Notes under the pieces: model-generated
The model's input: the letters and a program-made list of their open reading frames with translations, nothing else
Database searches by the model: none
What the model was told of the DNA's origin: nothing
Shown here: positions 23,353 to 32,109 of the stretch, one piece after another
How positions within the stretch are numbered: position 1 is the first letter of the stretch
How the letters are laid out: every line of letters starts with the position of its first letter
Made by a program: the position numbers and the translations under genes
Assembly: GCA_963736305.1 (NCBI GenBank)
Contig: CAVTOD010000007.1
Coordinates: forward strand, 248,001 to 312,000
DNA: 64,000 nt
DNA from: DASUPK01 sp963736305
GTDB taxonomy: Bacteria; Actinomycetota; Thermoleophilia; Solirubrobacterales; 70-9
Direction: 5' to 3'

Positions 23353-23789
23353 GGGCTTCTGACCCAGCAGTTGCTTCACGCGAAAACAGCCTCGCCACCG
23401 ACACCAACTCAGCGTGGTACCGCGACCTGGAACGTCCCTCGTGGCAGCCCCCGGGGGCAGCTTTCGGACCCGTGTGGACGGTGCTCTATGCCCTGTTGGC
23501 CCGCTCGGCGTACCTGGCGTGGCGGGACCTGTCGGGCTCGCGGCGCACGCCCGTTCTGGGCCTGTACGCGCTCAACGGCGCGCTCAATCTCGCCTGGACG
23601 ATCCTCTTCTTCCGCGCGCACCGCCCGGTGATCGCGGGCATCGAGATCCTGTTGCTCCTCGCCACGATCGTCGCTCTCATCATCCTCATGCGTCCGGTGT
23701 CCCGCCAGGCGACTTGGGCGCTCGTGCCCTACGCGCTTTGGGTCGCGTTCGCCGCAGCCCTGACGTGGGCCATCGCGGCAAACAACTGA
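23349..23789 (+). CDS. TspO/MBR-family protein lacking the first TM helix
   Basis: WYRDLERPSWQPPGAAFGPV and WTVLYALLARSAYLAWR are the TspO signature, followed by NGALNLAWTILFFRAHRPVI and ATWALVPYALWVAFAAALTW. The family normally starts with a membrane helix before the WYxxLxKPxW motif. Here a 23-residue polar stretch takes its place, leaving four helices. TspO proteins bind porphyrins and modulate stress responses. The start overlaps the ArsR remnant stop by 4 bp. The N-terminus may have been replaced by recombination. Confidence 0.75.
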   Translation: MRASDPAVASRENSLATDTNSAWYRDLERPSWQPPGAAFGPVWTVLYALLARSAYLAWRDLSGSRRTPVLGLYALNGALNLAWTILFFRAHRPVIAGIEILLLLATIVALIILMRPVSRQATWALVPYALWVAFAAALTWAIAANN

Positions 23790-23905
23790 CCCCCGCTGAC
23801 AGGTCGTTCCGGGCTGAACAGCCAGTCCCATTCCGCCTCCGGGTCAAGGTGATCGAACAACAAGGTGCCCACGCTCGTACTCGACGACGGCTGCCGCATT
23901 CACGC

Positions 23906-25438
23906 GAGGGTGTCGCACAAACCCCCGGTTTTTCGGTCCGTTTGCAGCGAGAAAATGGCCTATGCCACAGAACTTCAGAAGCTGCGACCGAGACCAAGCG
24001 CTGCTGCTCTCGCCTGACCTTCGCGACTGGCTGGACGAGGATCACCTCGCCTGGTTTGTGATCGAGGCGGTTGAGGAACTTGACCTCGAGCCCTTCTACG
24101 CCGCCTACCGCGCCGACGGCCACGGCGCCTCAGCCCACGAGCCGAAGATGATGGTCGGCCTGCTCGCCTACGCCTACTGCGTCGGCGAGCGAAGCTCGCG
24201 CGGAATCGAGCGCCGCTGCCGCGAGGACGTCGCCTTCCGGGTGATCTGCGCCAACCAGGCCCCCGACCACGCGACGGTCGCCCGCTTCCGGGTCCGCCAC
24301 CAAGAGGCCCTGGGCGACCTCTTCGGCGGGGTGCTGGGCCTCTGCGCGAAGGCCGGGCTCGTCGATCCGGCGCTCCTCGCCGTCGACGGCTCGAAGTTCG
24401 CCGCCGCGGCCTCCGATTCGGCGATCCGCACCTACGAGGAGCTCGCCAGGGAGATCCTCGCCGAGGCGGGGCGCATCGACGCCGCTGAGGACGAGCGCTA
24501 CGGGGAAGCCCGCGGTGACGAGCTGCCCGAGCAACTCAGAACCAGACACGGAAGGAAGCGTTGGCTCAGGGAGGCAAAGAAGGAGCTCGAGGACGAGCGC
24601 ACTGCGAAGGGGGAGCCCATCCCGCGCGACCGCGAACAGCGCCTTGAACTCTGCCATCGCCGCCTGGTCGAGGACTGGCGCGCGGAAAATGAGGGAAACC
24701 GCGCCTACGAGGCCTACCGGGCGCGCGGGGTGAAGAGCAACGGTCGCCGCCTCGGCGCCCCGCCGAAGCCATACGCGCCGCCGGCCACACCCGAGGGAAA
24801 GATCAACACGACCGACCCCGACGCCCGGCGGATGAAGTTCGGCCGCAACTTCATCCCCGCCTACAACGCCCAGGCGGTGACCACCGAGGGCCAGCTGATC
24901 GTCGCCGCCGAGATCACCACCGAGGGCGGCGACTTCGAGCAGCTCAACCCCATGATTTCAGCCGCCGAGCGGGAGCTGGCGGACGCCGGCGTCGATGCGC
25001 GCCCCGAGGTGGTGCTGGCCGACGCCGGCTACTGGTCGAACGACCACATCGACTCGCTGCGAGAACGAGGCATGATCCCGATCGTCGCCCCGGACACCAC
25101 CCGGAACCGACCGCGCAAGAACCGGCTCGGCGGGCCCTACGACTTCATGCGAGGGGTGCTCGCCACCGAGCGAGGTGGCGCCCTTTACTCGAAGCGGATG
25201 CCGATGGTCGAGCCGGTCTTCGCCCAGATCAAGGCGAACCGGCGGATCGACCGACTCAAACGAAGAGGCCGGGCCGCCGCCCGCTCGGAGTGGCGCCTGA
25301 TCGCCGCCACCCACAACCTCCTGAAGCTCTACCGCAGCGGTTTGGCCCCGGCGGCGGCCTGAACGCCACCGATCCAGCTCGTTGGAGGCTCCCCGGAGCC
25401 GCCAGGCCCCGATTCAGCAGCATTTGCGCGACACCCTC
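23906..25438 (+). mobile_element. IS1182-family element E
   Basis: The inverted repeats are GAGGGTGTCGCACAAA (23906-23921) and TTTGCGCGACACCCTC (25423-25438), with ACGC on both sides (23902-23905 and 25439-25442). Size is 1533 bp, the same as element F. A MITE with the same type of ends starts 5 bp beyond its right end. Confidence 0.85.
23962..25362 (+). CDS. IS1182-family transposase
   Basis: The 466-residue protein opens MPQNFRSCDRDQALLLSPDL and contains RVICANQAPDHATVARFRVR, LLAVDGSKFAAAASDSAIRT, EVVLADAGYWSND and MPMVEPVFAQIKANRRIDRL, the DDE core of the IS1182 group. It is close to element F (most residues identical) and more distant from element D. The frame is intact from the ATG at 23962. 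Confidence 0.92.
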   Translation: MPQNFRSCDRDQALLLSPDLRDWLDEDHLAWFVIEAVEELDLEPFYAAYRADGHGASAHEPKMMVGLLAYAYCVGERSSRGIERRCREDVAFRVICANQAPDHATVARFRVRHQEALGDLFGGVLGLCAKAGLVDPALLAVDGSKFAAAASDSAIRTYEELAREILAEAGRIDAAEDERYGEARGDELPEQLRTRHGRKRWLREAKKELEDERTAKGEPIPRDREQRLELCHRRLVEDWRAENEGNRAYEAYRARGVKSNGRRLGAPPKPYAPPATPEGKINTTDPDARRMKFGRNFIPAYNAQAVTTEGQLIVAAEITTEGGDFEQLNPMISAAERELADAGVDARPEVVLADAGYWSNDHIDSLRERGMIPIVAPDTTRNRPRKNRLGGPYDFMRGVLATERGGALYSKRMPMVEPVFAQIKANRRIDRLKRRGRAAARSEWRLIAATHNLLKLYRSGLAPAAA

Positions 25439-25443
25439 ACGCG

Positions 25444-25626
25444 GAGGATGTCGCACAAAGGGCGCCGGCGAGAGGTAGCCCTACTACCGCTGAAGCGGGT
25501 TCTGAGGCGGCTGGGAGATCGAGTAGGGCCGGGAGTAGGCACGCCCTGAGCGGGCAAGTCATCCCATTTCGAAAGAGGCCTGACACAAGCTCTCACGGCT
25601 TCACTTTGGGTTTGTGCGACTGCCTC
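25444..25626. mobile_element. IS1182-derived MITE
   Basis: This 183-bp non-coding element has ends GAGGATGTCGCACAAA and TTTGTGCGACTGCCTC, matching the 16-bp IS1182 inverted repeats at 14 positions, and is flanked by CGCG on both sides (25440-25443 and 25627-25630). It carries no transposase fragment. The remaining stretch 25631-26009 shows no gene. Confidence 0.7.
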
Positions 25627-26009
25627 CGCGCGAAGCGGGAGCTCGTGGTGGGACGCCCGCATCCCACGCGTGACCCGAGACGTTCCCGGCTCGACGCCCG
25701 CGCGAGCAGGTGGTGGCGGTGCTCGCCGGACGCCGCTTCGCCAGGGCCGCGATCCGCAGCGAGCTCCGTCTCACTCCCGGGTTTCCGCCACCATGACTGT
25801 CCGACATGGACGTCGATGGCTGTTTTCAGGCCGCCGGTGATGTCACAAGAGGATCACGAACACCGCCACGCCCCAGACCACGCTCCGAGCGATGCGAGGG
25901 ACGTGCTGCCCGCTGACGACCAACCGGCCGCCAATCAAACGGAGGTGCTGGTGAGAGTCCCGGGCACGCCGATCACACGACTAAGGGCGAGACCGAAGGG
26001 TGGATCGGG

Positions 26010-27575
26010 ATGACGCAGACACCGTCCGCTCCGGGCGCGCCCCTCGAGGAAGCGCTCCCGCCAGCGCCGGACCGCGGGCAAGCAACGCGACCGCTGCTGA
26101 TCGCGGTGGTGGTGTTCGTCGTCGGCGCGTCCAGCCTGGGAACCGAGATCGGAGCGGCGCGCCTGCTCGCGCCGTTCTTCGGTGCCTCCACTTTCGTCTG
26201 GGCGAACACGATCGCCACCGTTCTCGTTGCCCTGTCGATCGGCTATTGGGCCGGCGGGCGCCTGGCGGATCGTCGGCCGACGCTCGCAGCACTCTGTGCG
26301 CTGGTTTTGGCTGCGGGAGTCCTGCTCGCGATCGTCCCCTTCCTCGCCAGCCCGTTCCTCGGCGCCGCGGCCAGGGCCCTTGACTCGGTCTCGGCGGGGG
26401 CCTTCATCGGCTCGCTGGTCGGCGTGCTTGGCCTGGCCTGCGTTCCGGTCGCGCTGCTGGGGGCGGCGGCGCCATTCGCCGTTCGCCTCTCGGTCGGCTC
26501 GGTTGGTGAATCGGGGCGGGTCAGCGGGCGTTTGTACGCGATCTCGACGGTCGGGTCGCTGGTCGGGACGTTCCTGGCCGCCCTCCTGCTGATCCCGCTG
26601 ATCGGCACAAAGCACACTTTTCTGGCCTTCGCTTTGGCGCTCACCTCGGTAGCACTGGTCGGGCTCCCCCGGCGCCTCGTCGTGGTCCCCATGGGCGTTG
26701 CCGGGCTGCTCTTCGTGCCGAACGGGGTAATCAAGTCAACCCCGGGGGAGCGGGTTCTGTTCGAGACCGAGACGCCCTACCAGTACGCGCGCGTGGTCGA
26801 GCGTCCCGATGGCGAGAGGTGGCTGGAGCTGAACGAGGGCCAGGCGATTCATTCCCTGTATCGCCCGGGCTCCTATCTCACCGGCGGCTACTGGGACGAT
26901 CCGCTGGTCTTGCCGTTTGCAGCGGCCCCGACGCCCCCCAGGCGCATCGCCATCCTCGGCGACGCCGCGGGAACGACCGCACGCGCCTACGGGCACTTCT
27001 TCCTCGACACGCGCGTGGACGCGGTCGAGTTGGACGGCGAGCTGACCAGCATCGGGCGCCGGTTCTTCGACCTCCAGGGCCCGCACCTGGACACGATCAC
27101 CGAGGACGCACGGGTGTTCATCCGCCAGCCCGGCCCGCGCTATGGGGCGATCATCGTCGACGCCTACCGCCAGCCGTACATCCCTTTCTATCTGACAACC
27201 CGGGACTTTTTCGCCGAGGTCCGCTCGCACCTCGCTCCCCGCGGCGTCGTGATCGTGAACGTAGGCCATCCGCCGGGCTCGGACTCGCTCGAGAAGGTCC
27301 TCACCGCGACAATGCAAACGGACTTTCAGTATGTGCGCCGCGACCCCGCGGACGATGTCAACACGTGGCTCGTGGGAAGCGGCAATCCAATCCGCCGTTC
27401 TGGGATCTCCCGCGCCCAAGCGGGGCTGCCGTCCCCGTTGCGCCCGCTCGCGGCGCAGGTCTCCGCCAGGATCGCTCTCCCATTGTTGGGTGGCAGCGTC
27501 TACACGGACGATCGGGCGCCAGTGGAATGGCTCGTCGACCAGTCGCTTCTGGACTACGCGGCAGGTCGCCGTTGA
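26010..27575 (+). CDS. Membrane-anchored spermidine-synthase-like protein
   Basis: The 521-residue protein has an N-terminal multi-pass domain (about residues 28-235, including FGASTFVWANTIATVLVALS and GYWAGGRLADRRP). It is followed by a methyltransferase-fold spermidine synthase-like domain with RRIAILGDAAGTTARAYGHF, VDAVELDGELTSIGRRFF and RYGAIIVDAYRQPYIPFYLT. This fused arrangement is common in bacteria; the catalytic role is usually unproven and may not be polyamine synthesis. The ATG at 26010 follows GGGTGGATCGGG. It is cargo of segment II. Confidence 0.82.
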   Translation: MTQTPSAPGAPLEEALPPAPDRGQATRPLLIAVVVFVVGASSLGTEIGAARLLAPFFGASTFVWANTIATVLVALSIGYWAGGRLADRRPTLAALCALVLAAGVLLAIVPFLASPFLGAAARALDSVSAGAFIGSLVGVLGLACVPVALLGAAAPFAVRLSVGSVGESGRVSGRLYAISTVGSLVGTFLAALLLIPLIGTKHTFLAFALALTSVALVGLPRRLVVVPMGVAGLLFVPNGVIKSTPGERVLFETETPYQYARVVERPDGERWLELNEGQAIHSLYRPGSYLTGGYWDDPLVLPFAAAPTPPRRIAILGDAAGTTARAYGHFFLDTRVDAVELDGELTSIGRRFFDLQGPHLDTITEDARVFIRQPGPRYGAIIVDAYRQPYIPFYLTTRDFFAEVRSHLAPRGVVIVNVGHPPGSDSLEKVLTATMQTDFQYVRRDPADDVNTWLVGSGNPIRRSGISRAQAGLPSPLRPLAAQVSARIALPLLGGSVYTDDRAPVEWLVDQSLLDYAAGRR

Positions 27576-27577
27576 AG

Positions 27578-27704
27578 GCGCCTCGAGTTCTCGATCGACC
27601 CCCGGACCACCTGGACTTGGACGATCCGAGACCGGGCCATTGCACGCGTCTGCCTCTATCAGGAGCGGGAAGAAGCCCTCGAAGCCGCGATGCTGTCCGA
27701 GTAG
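27578..27704 (+). pseudogene. 3' fragment of an NTF2-like gene
   Basis: The frame RLEFSIDP ... TWTIRDRAIARVCLYQEREE and ALEAAMLSE-stop is the last third of an NTF2-like protein with no N-terminus. It follows the spermidine-synthase-like stop after 2 bp. An SPR type II half (CCCCTTTGGACGA) lies 12 bp beyond the stop. Confidence 0.7.
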
Positions 27705-27793
27705 TTCAGAAGTACCCCTTTGGACGACCGGCAGGCGTCCCGCGTGGCGCAGGGATCGCTTCCGCAATTCGCGCAGAGCGGGAGCCAGCCGGG

Positions 27794-28204
27794 CTACCCC
27801 ACCAGCCCGGCGGCTTCGAGAGCTTCCGCATGAGTCAGAAAGTCGCGGACGCGAACGATCTTCCCCTCTCGAAACTCAAAGAGCTCTCCGAGTTCCTGGC
27901 TGATCTCGATGCCAGTCGTCCGGGCGGTGAGGTCCATCTGACCGAGCAGCAGGACCGACTCGCCGAGGTCGCGGACCTCCTGAGGCCGACTGGTGAGGCG
28001 GTCCCACGCCTCGCCGCGGTACTCCCTCCAAGCCCTTCGCGCGCCGTCATGACCTCGGTAGGTAGTCGCCGTTCCCTCAAGGCCCGGCTCGATCGAGGGG
28101 TGCCACTCAACGTCGGGATCGAGCTCGGCCAAACAGGCGTCCAGATCATCGGCATTCCACGCCGCGACGGCCCGTTGGACGGTCTCGACATTCTCCTGCG
28201 ACAT
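27794..28204 (-). CDS. NTF2/SnoaL-like protein
   Basis: The 136-residue protein begins MSQENVETVQRAVAAWNADD and ends HAEALEAAGLVG. LAELDPDVEWHPSIEPGLEG, DLGESVLLLGQMDLTARTTG and LFEFREGKIVRVRDFLTH follow the family order. The start is set by the signature and by a GATACT box nine bases upstream. The last residues VG instead of SE suggest an edited 3' end. The function is unknown. Confidence 0.8.
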   Translation of the reverse strand: MSQENVETVQRAVAAWNADDLDACLAELDPDVEWHPSIEPGLEGTATTYRGHDGARRAWREYRGEAWDRLTSRPQEVRDLGESVLLLGQMDLTARTTGIEISQELGELFEFREGKIVRVRDFLTHAEALEAAGLVG

Positions 28205-28213
28205 CGCCCCCGC

Positions 28214-28219
28214 AGTATC
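28214..28219 (-). promoter_or_regulatory. -10 box GATACT of the NTF2-like gene
   Basis: GATACT is followed by nine bases and ATG (28204) on the minus strand. Confidence 0.6.
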
Positions 28220-28310
28220 GCGCTCAACGGCTAGACGGAGCGTCGGCGCTCCAGCCATTCATGCGGAAGAGCAGCGGGCCGCACGTCATCCACCGCGCCT
28301 CCCTTCGCGT

Positions 28311-29843
28311 GAGGCTGTCGCGCAAATGCGCCGGGAACGGCAAGCGGCGGTTCCGCGGAACCGCCGAAAGGGGCGAATCGGAGGGTGTTATGCGCCCGCC
28401 GGGGCCAAACCGCTGCGGTAGAGCTTCAAGAGATTGTGGGTGGCGGCGATCAAGCGCCATTCCGAGCGGGCGGCGGCCCGGCCTCTTCGTTTGAGCCGGT
28501 CGATCCGGCGGTTGGCCTTGATCTGAGCGAAGACCGGCTCGACCATCGGCATTCGCCTCGAGTAGAGAGCCCCGCCGCTCTCGGTGTCGAGAACCCGGCG
28601 CATGAAGTCGTAGGGCCCGCCGAGCCGGGTCTTGCGCGGCCGCCCGCGGGTGGTGTCGGGGGCGACGATCGGGATCATGCCCCGCTCGCGCAGCGAGTCG
28701 ATGTGGCCGTTTGACCAGTAGCCGGCGTCGGCCAGGATCACGCCGGGTGGCGCCTTCACCTCCGCGCCCTTGAGCTCGCGCTCGGCGGCGGCGATCATCG
28801 GGTCGAGCTGCTCGAAGTCGCCACCCTCGGTGGTGATCTCGGCGGCCACGATCAGCTGGTCTTTGGTGGTGACCGCCTGGGCGTTGTAGGCGGGGAGGAA
28901 GTTGCGGCCGAACTTCATTCGCCGGGCGTCGGGGTCGGTTGTGTTGATCTTGCCCTCGGGCTTGGCCGACGGCGTGTAGGGGTTCGGCGGTCTGCCGTGG
29001 CGACGCCCGTCGCTGCGGCGGCCGTGGACCTGGTAGTGCTCGTAGGCACGGTTCGCGGCATGCTCGTGGCGCCAATCCTCGAGAAGGCGCGCGCGGCAGA
29101 GCTCGAGGCGTTTCGCGCGCTCGTTTGGAACCGACTCCTGATTGGCGGCGCGCTCGGCTTCGAGGCGCTTCTTTGCCTCGCGCAGCCAGCCGCGCCTGCC
29201 CTGGCTGGTCGCGAGGTGGTGGGGCAGCTCGTCACCGCGCGCTTCGCCGTGGATCTCGTCCTCGGCGGCGTCGATGCGGCCGGCCTCGGCGAGGATCTCG
29301 GCCGCGATCTCCTCGTAAGTGCGGATCGCCGAATCAGAGGCCGCGGCGGCGAACTTGGAGCCGTCGACCGCGAGCACGGCGGGATCGACGATCTCGGCCT
29401 TCGCGCAGAGGCCGAGCACCTGGCCGAAGAGATCGGCGAGGGCGCCCTCGTGGCGAACCCGGAAGCGGGCGACGGTGGCGTGGTCGGGGACCTGGTTTGC
29501 GCAGATCACCCGGAAGGCGACGTCCTCGCGGCAGCGGCGCTCGATCCCCCTTGATGAGCGCTCGCCGACGCAGTAGGCGTAGGCGAAGAGGCCGACCATC
29601 ATCTTTGGCTCGTGGGCGGCGGCGCCGTGGCCGTCTTGGCGATAGGACGCGTAGAAGGGCTCGAGGTCGAGCTCGTCCACCGCCTCGATCACAAACCAGG
29701 CGAGGTGGTCCTCTCCAGCCAGTCCCTTAGATCGGGCGGCAGCAGCAGCGGTTGGTCACGGTCGCAGCTTCTGAAGTTCTGTGGCATGGGCCATTTTCTG
29801 GGCCCAAACGGACGGAAATGCAGGGGGTTTGTGCGACAGCCTC
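28311..29843 (-). mobile_element. IS1182-family element F
   Basis: The inverted repeats are GAGGCTGTCGCGCAAA (28311-28326) and TTTGTGCGACAGCCTC (29828-29843), flanked by a GCGT duplication (28307-28310 and 29844-29847). Size is 1533 bp. Its transposase is frameshifted. Confidence 0.85.
28388..29787 (-). pseudogene. IS1182 transposase with a 1-nt deletion near the N-terminus
   Basis: The ATG at 29787 gives MPQNFRSCDRDQPLLLPPDL and RDWLE, then the frame shifts; family sequence resumes as DHLAWFVIEAVDEL one frame over. Compared with element E, one base is missing in CTGGA(C)GAGGAC near 29719. The remaining 434 codons (from a GTG at 29692) are intact, including VLAVDGSKFAAAASD and MPMVEPVFAQIKANRRIDRL. 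It may be inactive, or the shift may be an assembly error. Confidence 0.75.
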
Positions 29844-29904
29844 GCGTGAAAGCCGGAGCACGGCAGGGCCGCGCAGTGTCCGGTATTTCCGTAGTTCCAA
29901 ATGA

Positions 29905-29985
29905 GGTACTACAGGGGGTACTAAACGGAGCGAAACTGAGCGAACTGAGCGAAACTCAGGTGAACTAAGCCAACCTCAGCTGACC
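29905..29985. repeat. Right arm and iterons of segment II
   Basis: GGTACTACAGGGGGTACTA (29905-29923) is followed by ACTGAGCGA-type repeats and CCAACCTCAGCTGACCT, nearly identical to 21186-21275. Confidence 0.5.
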
Positions 29986-30008
29986 TCGATCCGCCCAGTG
30001 AGCGCGAC

Positions 30009-30051
30009 TTGTGGTCCAGGTGGTCGCCGGTTCGAGTCCGGTCGCTCACCC
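30009..30051 (+). other. Attachment-site copy 3 (3' end of tRNA-His)
   Basis: This is an identical 43-bp copy of the tRNA-His 3' end, which separates segments II and III. Confidence 0.75.
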
Positions 30052-30105
30052 TGAAAGTCCCTGTATCTCGGCATTCCGCTCCGGGTCGCAAGGAGCGAGA
30101 TGCCG

Positions 30106-30120
30106 CCCAAGGTGCCAAAG
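30106..30120. repeat. Arm repeat, left side of segment III
   Basis: CCCAAGGTGCCAAAG matches the doubled AGGTGCCA repeat at 33621-33645, next to att copy 4. Confidence 0.4.
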
Positions 30121-30176
30121 TCTCATCACAACATGAGAGAGGGGTACGGCCGGCACATGTTGACGGCTGTCACCTG

Positions 30177-30365
30177 TTAGGCGGCAAGCGCGCCTCGGGG
30201 GAGATGTCCGCGGGGGATTGCGCCTCTCCTCGGCCGGATGCGACTTCGTTCCCGGGCCACGCTGATCCGCAACGGCGGCCTCGGTCTCCGCCAGGCGCGG
30301 AACGCGTCGAGTCGCATCTGGGCGGCGAGATAGTGGTCATTTCGGTCGGTCTGCTCGCTGTTCAT
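30177..30365 (-). CDS. Small basic protein, unknown (62 aa)
   Basis: The product reads MNSEQTDRNDHYLAAQMRLD, then AFRAWRRPRPPLRISVARER and a very basic tail. ATCGGAGGCATCAG precedes the ATG, a convincing ribosome binding site. The N-terminal half looks like an ordered helix and the C-terminus is disordered. No family is recognised. It is part of segment III cargo. Confidence 0.5.
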   Translation of the reverse strand: MNSEQTDRNDHYLAAQMRLDAFRAWRRPRPPLRISVARERSRIRPRRGAIPRGHLPRGALAA

Positions 30366-30875
30366 CTGATGCCTCCGATGCCGGGGATTGGTTCGAGCCA
30401 TCCTCGACCCGTTCCTGAAAGGCCGGAGAAGGGATTTTGAAAGATCAGGTGAACGTAGGGAGGGAGAGCCCGATCTTTGCCCGGCCTTTGTTTGGAGCTT
30501 CCCGTTCCCTTGGCATCCCCTCGCAACCCTCACACCGTGACCCCCAGACGAAGCACAGCAACCGCATCGCAGGCGCATCCCCGTAGAGATCAAGCCAGCG
30601 CGGACGGGTGCCGGCATGGGGAGCCGATGCGGCTCCGGCTGATCGAGTACACGCGCTACGGCACCTGGATCGGCTGCGTCGCATGCGGCACGTCCTGGCT
30701 GATCCGAAGCCGCGACTAGCCTCACGCGGCTCCTCTGCTTTCACGCGGGAGGGAGGCGTCAGCTGAGTTCGCATCGTTGCTGCTGCTCTTCGTCCCGAGC
30801 GAGCCTGCGCGGCTCAAGGGCGGGCACGCTCGCAGCCGCGCGGACGGAGAAGCTGCAGGTGCCTCGCAATAGGGA
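30366..30875. other. Stretch without a confident gene
   Basis: Both strands have only short frames. A 30-codon frame at 30627-30719 (MRLRLIEYTRYGTWIGCVAC) and a minus-strand frame with RLLCFVWGSRCEGCEG are possible but unsupported. GTAGGGAGGGAGAG near 30456 resembles a ribosome binding site without a following ORF. Confidence 0.3.
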
Positions 30876-31613
30876 TTAGAAGTCCCTTCCAAGCCGGTAG
30901 GCCTCCTCGAGGTACTCGCGCCGCTTCTTGTCATCGGCGGCGATGACGGCGTAAAGGTACGCGTGGTGCGCCTCCTTGACCCCGGCCATCTTCAGGCCCC
31001 ATGAGCTGATCACGGTGTCCATCGCGTCCCGCCACCCCTTGTCGTACTCCTTCTCTGTGAAGAAGGTCGGAGTGATGATGAGGGCCTTCTCCTGCGAGAG
31101 CATTGGCACACGGCCCTCCAGGTCTCCCTGCCAGCCCACTCGGGTGAGGGTGTATGCGAAGCCGTAGGCGAATACCCGCTCGAACCAGCCCTTGAGGATC
31201 GCCGGGAAGCCCATCCAGAAGACGGGTGCAACGAAGATCAGGCCATCGGCCTCAGCGACAAGCGCCTGCTGGGCGCGCACGTCCTCGGGCAGGTGCTCCG
31301 CGAGCGCGCGGGCGATCTCGCGATTGTCCTTGCCGCGCAGCCACCGCCTTGCCATGAACCGGCGGATCGGACCCCGGGCCGACGCGAGCACCGCCTCGCG
31401 CGGATTCGCCTCTTCGAGCAGCTCCTCGGGCAACCCTTCGTGCATGAACTGCACCGCATCCTCGGCGCGGAAGACCGGATCGAAGCCGGTCGCGTAGAGG
31501 TCGTTGACCTTGTAGCTGTGCGGGCTGTCATCGAGGCCCTTGGTGACCTGCTCCAGGATCGCGTGCGTAAAGGAGCCCGGGCTGGGGTGCGCATAGACGA
31601 CGAGCACGTTCAT
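30876..31613 (-). CDS. Flavodoxin-like NAD(P)H:quinone oxidoreductase
   Basis: The 245-residue product begins MNVLVVYAHPSPGSFTHAIL, the FMN phosphate-binding loop of the flavodoxin_2 family. It contains VNDLYATGFDPVF, VAEADGLIFVAPVFWMGFPA and ILKGWFERVFAYGFAYTL, the typical active-site segments of two-electron quinone reductases. These enzymes protect against quinone redox cycling. GGAGGTCAGTC precedes the ATG at 31613. The gene is longer than many relatives because of an insertion at about residues 75-115 rich in Arg and Glu. Confidence 0.85.
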   Translation of the reverse strand: MNVLVVYAHPSPGSFTHAILEQVTKGLDDSPHSYKVNDLYATGFDPVFRAEDAVQFMHEGLPEELLEEANPREAVLASARGPIRRFMARRWLRGKDNREIARALAEHLPEDVRAQQALVAEADGLIFVAPVFWMGFPAILKGWFERVFAYGFAYTLTRVGWQGDLEGRVPMLSQEKALIITPTFFTEKEYDKGWRDAMDTVISSWGLKMAGVKEAHHAYLYAVIAADDKKRREYLEEAYRLGRDF

Positions 31614-31717
31614 GACTGACCTCCGCGGTCGTGAGGGGCCTGCCTTCGGCAAGGAGGAGTATTTACCCTCGTAGGCCGATGGCCGGCGTCCTGGCAGCTG
31701 TCGAAGGAGTGTGACGG

Positions 31718-31936
31718 GTGAAGAAACTGATAATCGCCAGCGCGGCAATCACCGGTGCGGCCGTCCTTGCTAAACGCTGGACGGCGAGCGGTGGAGTCGA
31801 CTTCGGGCGGCTGATTGAGCGCATGCCGGAGGACGCTCCCCCCAAGTGGATGTTCCGCAACATCAGCGCGATCCGGGAGAACACCGAGCGCATCCTGCAA
31901 TTGCTCGAAAGCGAGCGGACGTCCGCCGAGGGCTAA
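31718..31936 (+). CDS. Small hypothetical protein with N-terminal hydrophobic segment
   Basis: From a GTG at 31718 the 72-residue protein starts MKKLIIASAAITGAAVLAKR, a possible signal anchor, and then has a charged helical region (ISAIRENTERILQLLESERT). AGGAGTGTGACGG precedes the start. It is divergent from the quinone reductase. An NTF2 3' fragment (AAAGCCGCCGGGCTGCGGGA) follows the stop at once. No family is recognised. Confidence 0.5.
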   Translation: MKKLIIASAAITGAAVLAKRWTASGGVDFGRLIERMPEDAPPKWMFRNISAIRENTERILQLLESERTSAEG

Positions 31937-32109
31937 GTCAAAGCCGCCGGGCTGCGGGAGTAGCTCGGAAGCGCCGCTGAGGACGAGGAGGGCAGTCCCC
32001 GGATTCGGCCGACTCGCTGCTCCATTGCGCGACGGATGAAAGTCAAGTCTTTCGCTGGCGCTGCCACCTCCAATTTGGGAGAGTTTCGGTGGGCGTCGAT
32101 GACGACGAG

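Larger units (their letters stand above)
21332..30051. mobile_element. Island segment II, between att copies 2 and 3
   Basis: This 8.7-kb segment has matched arm repeats at both ends (21396 and 29905). It contains a remnant of a phage/ICE-type AAA ATPase (23009-23125), two IS1182 copies, a MITE and several cargo genes. No integrase gene is recognisable. Confidence 0.6.

Noticed and set aside
30445..30774. Minus-strand 109-codon frame with a CxxC-like stretch (RCEGCEG)
   Set aside because: The start region lies in low-information Arg/Ser-rich sequence, there is no ribosome binding site, and only one Cys pair is present.
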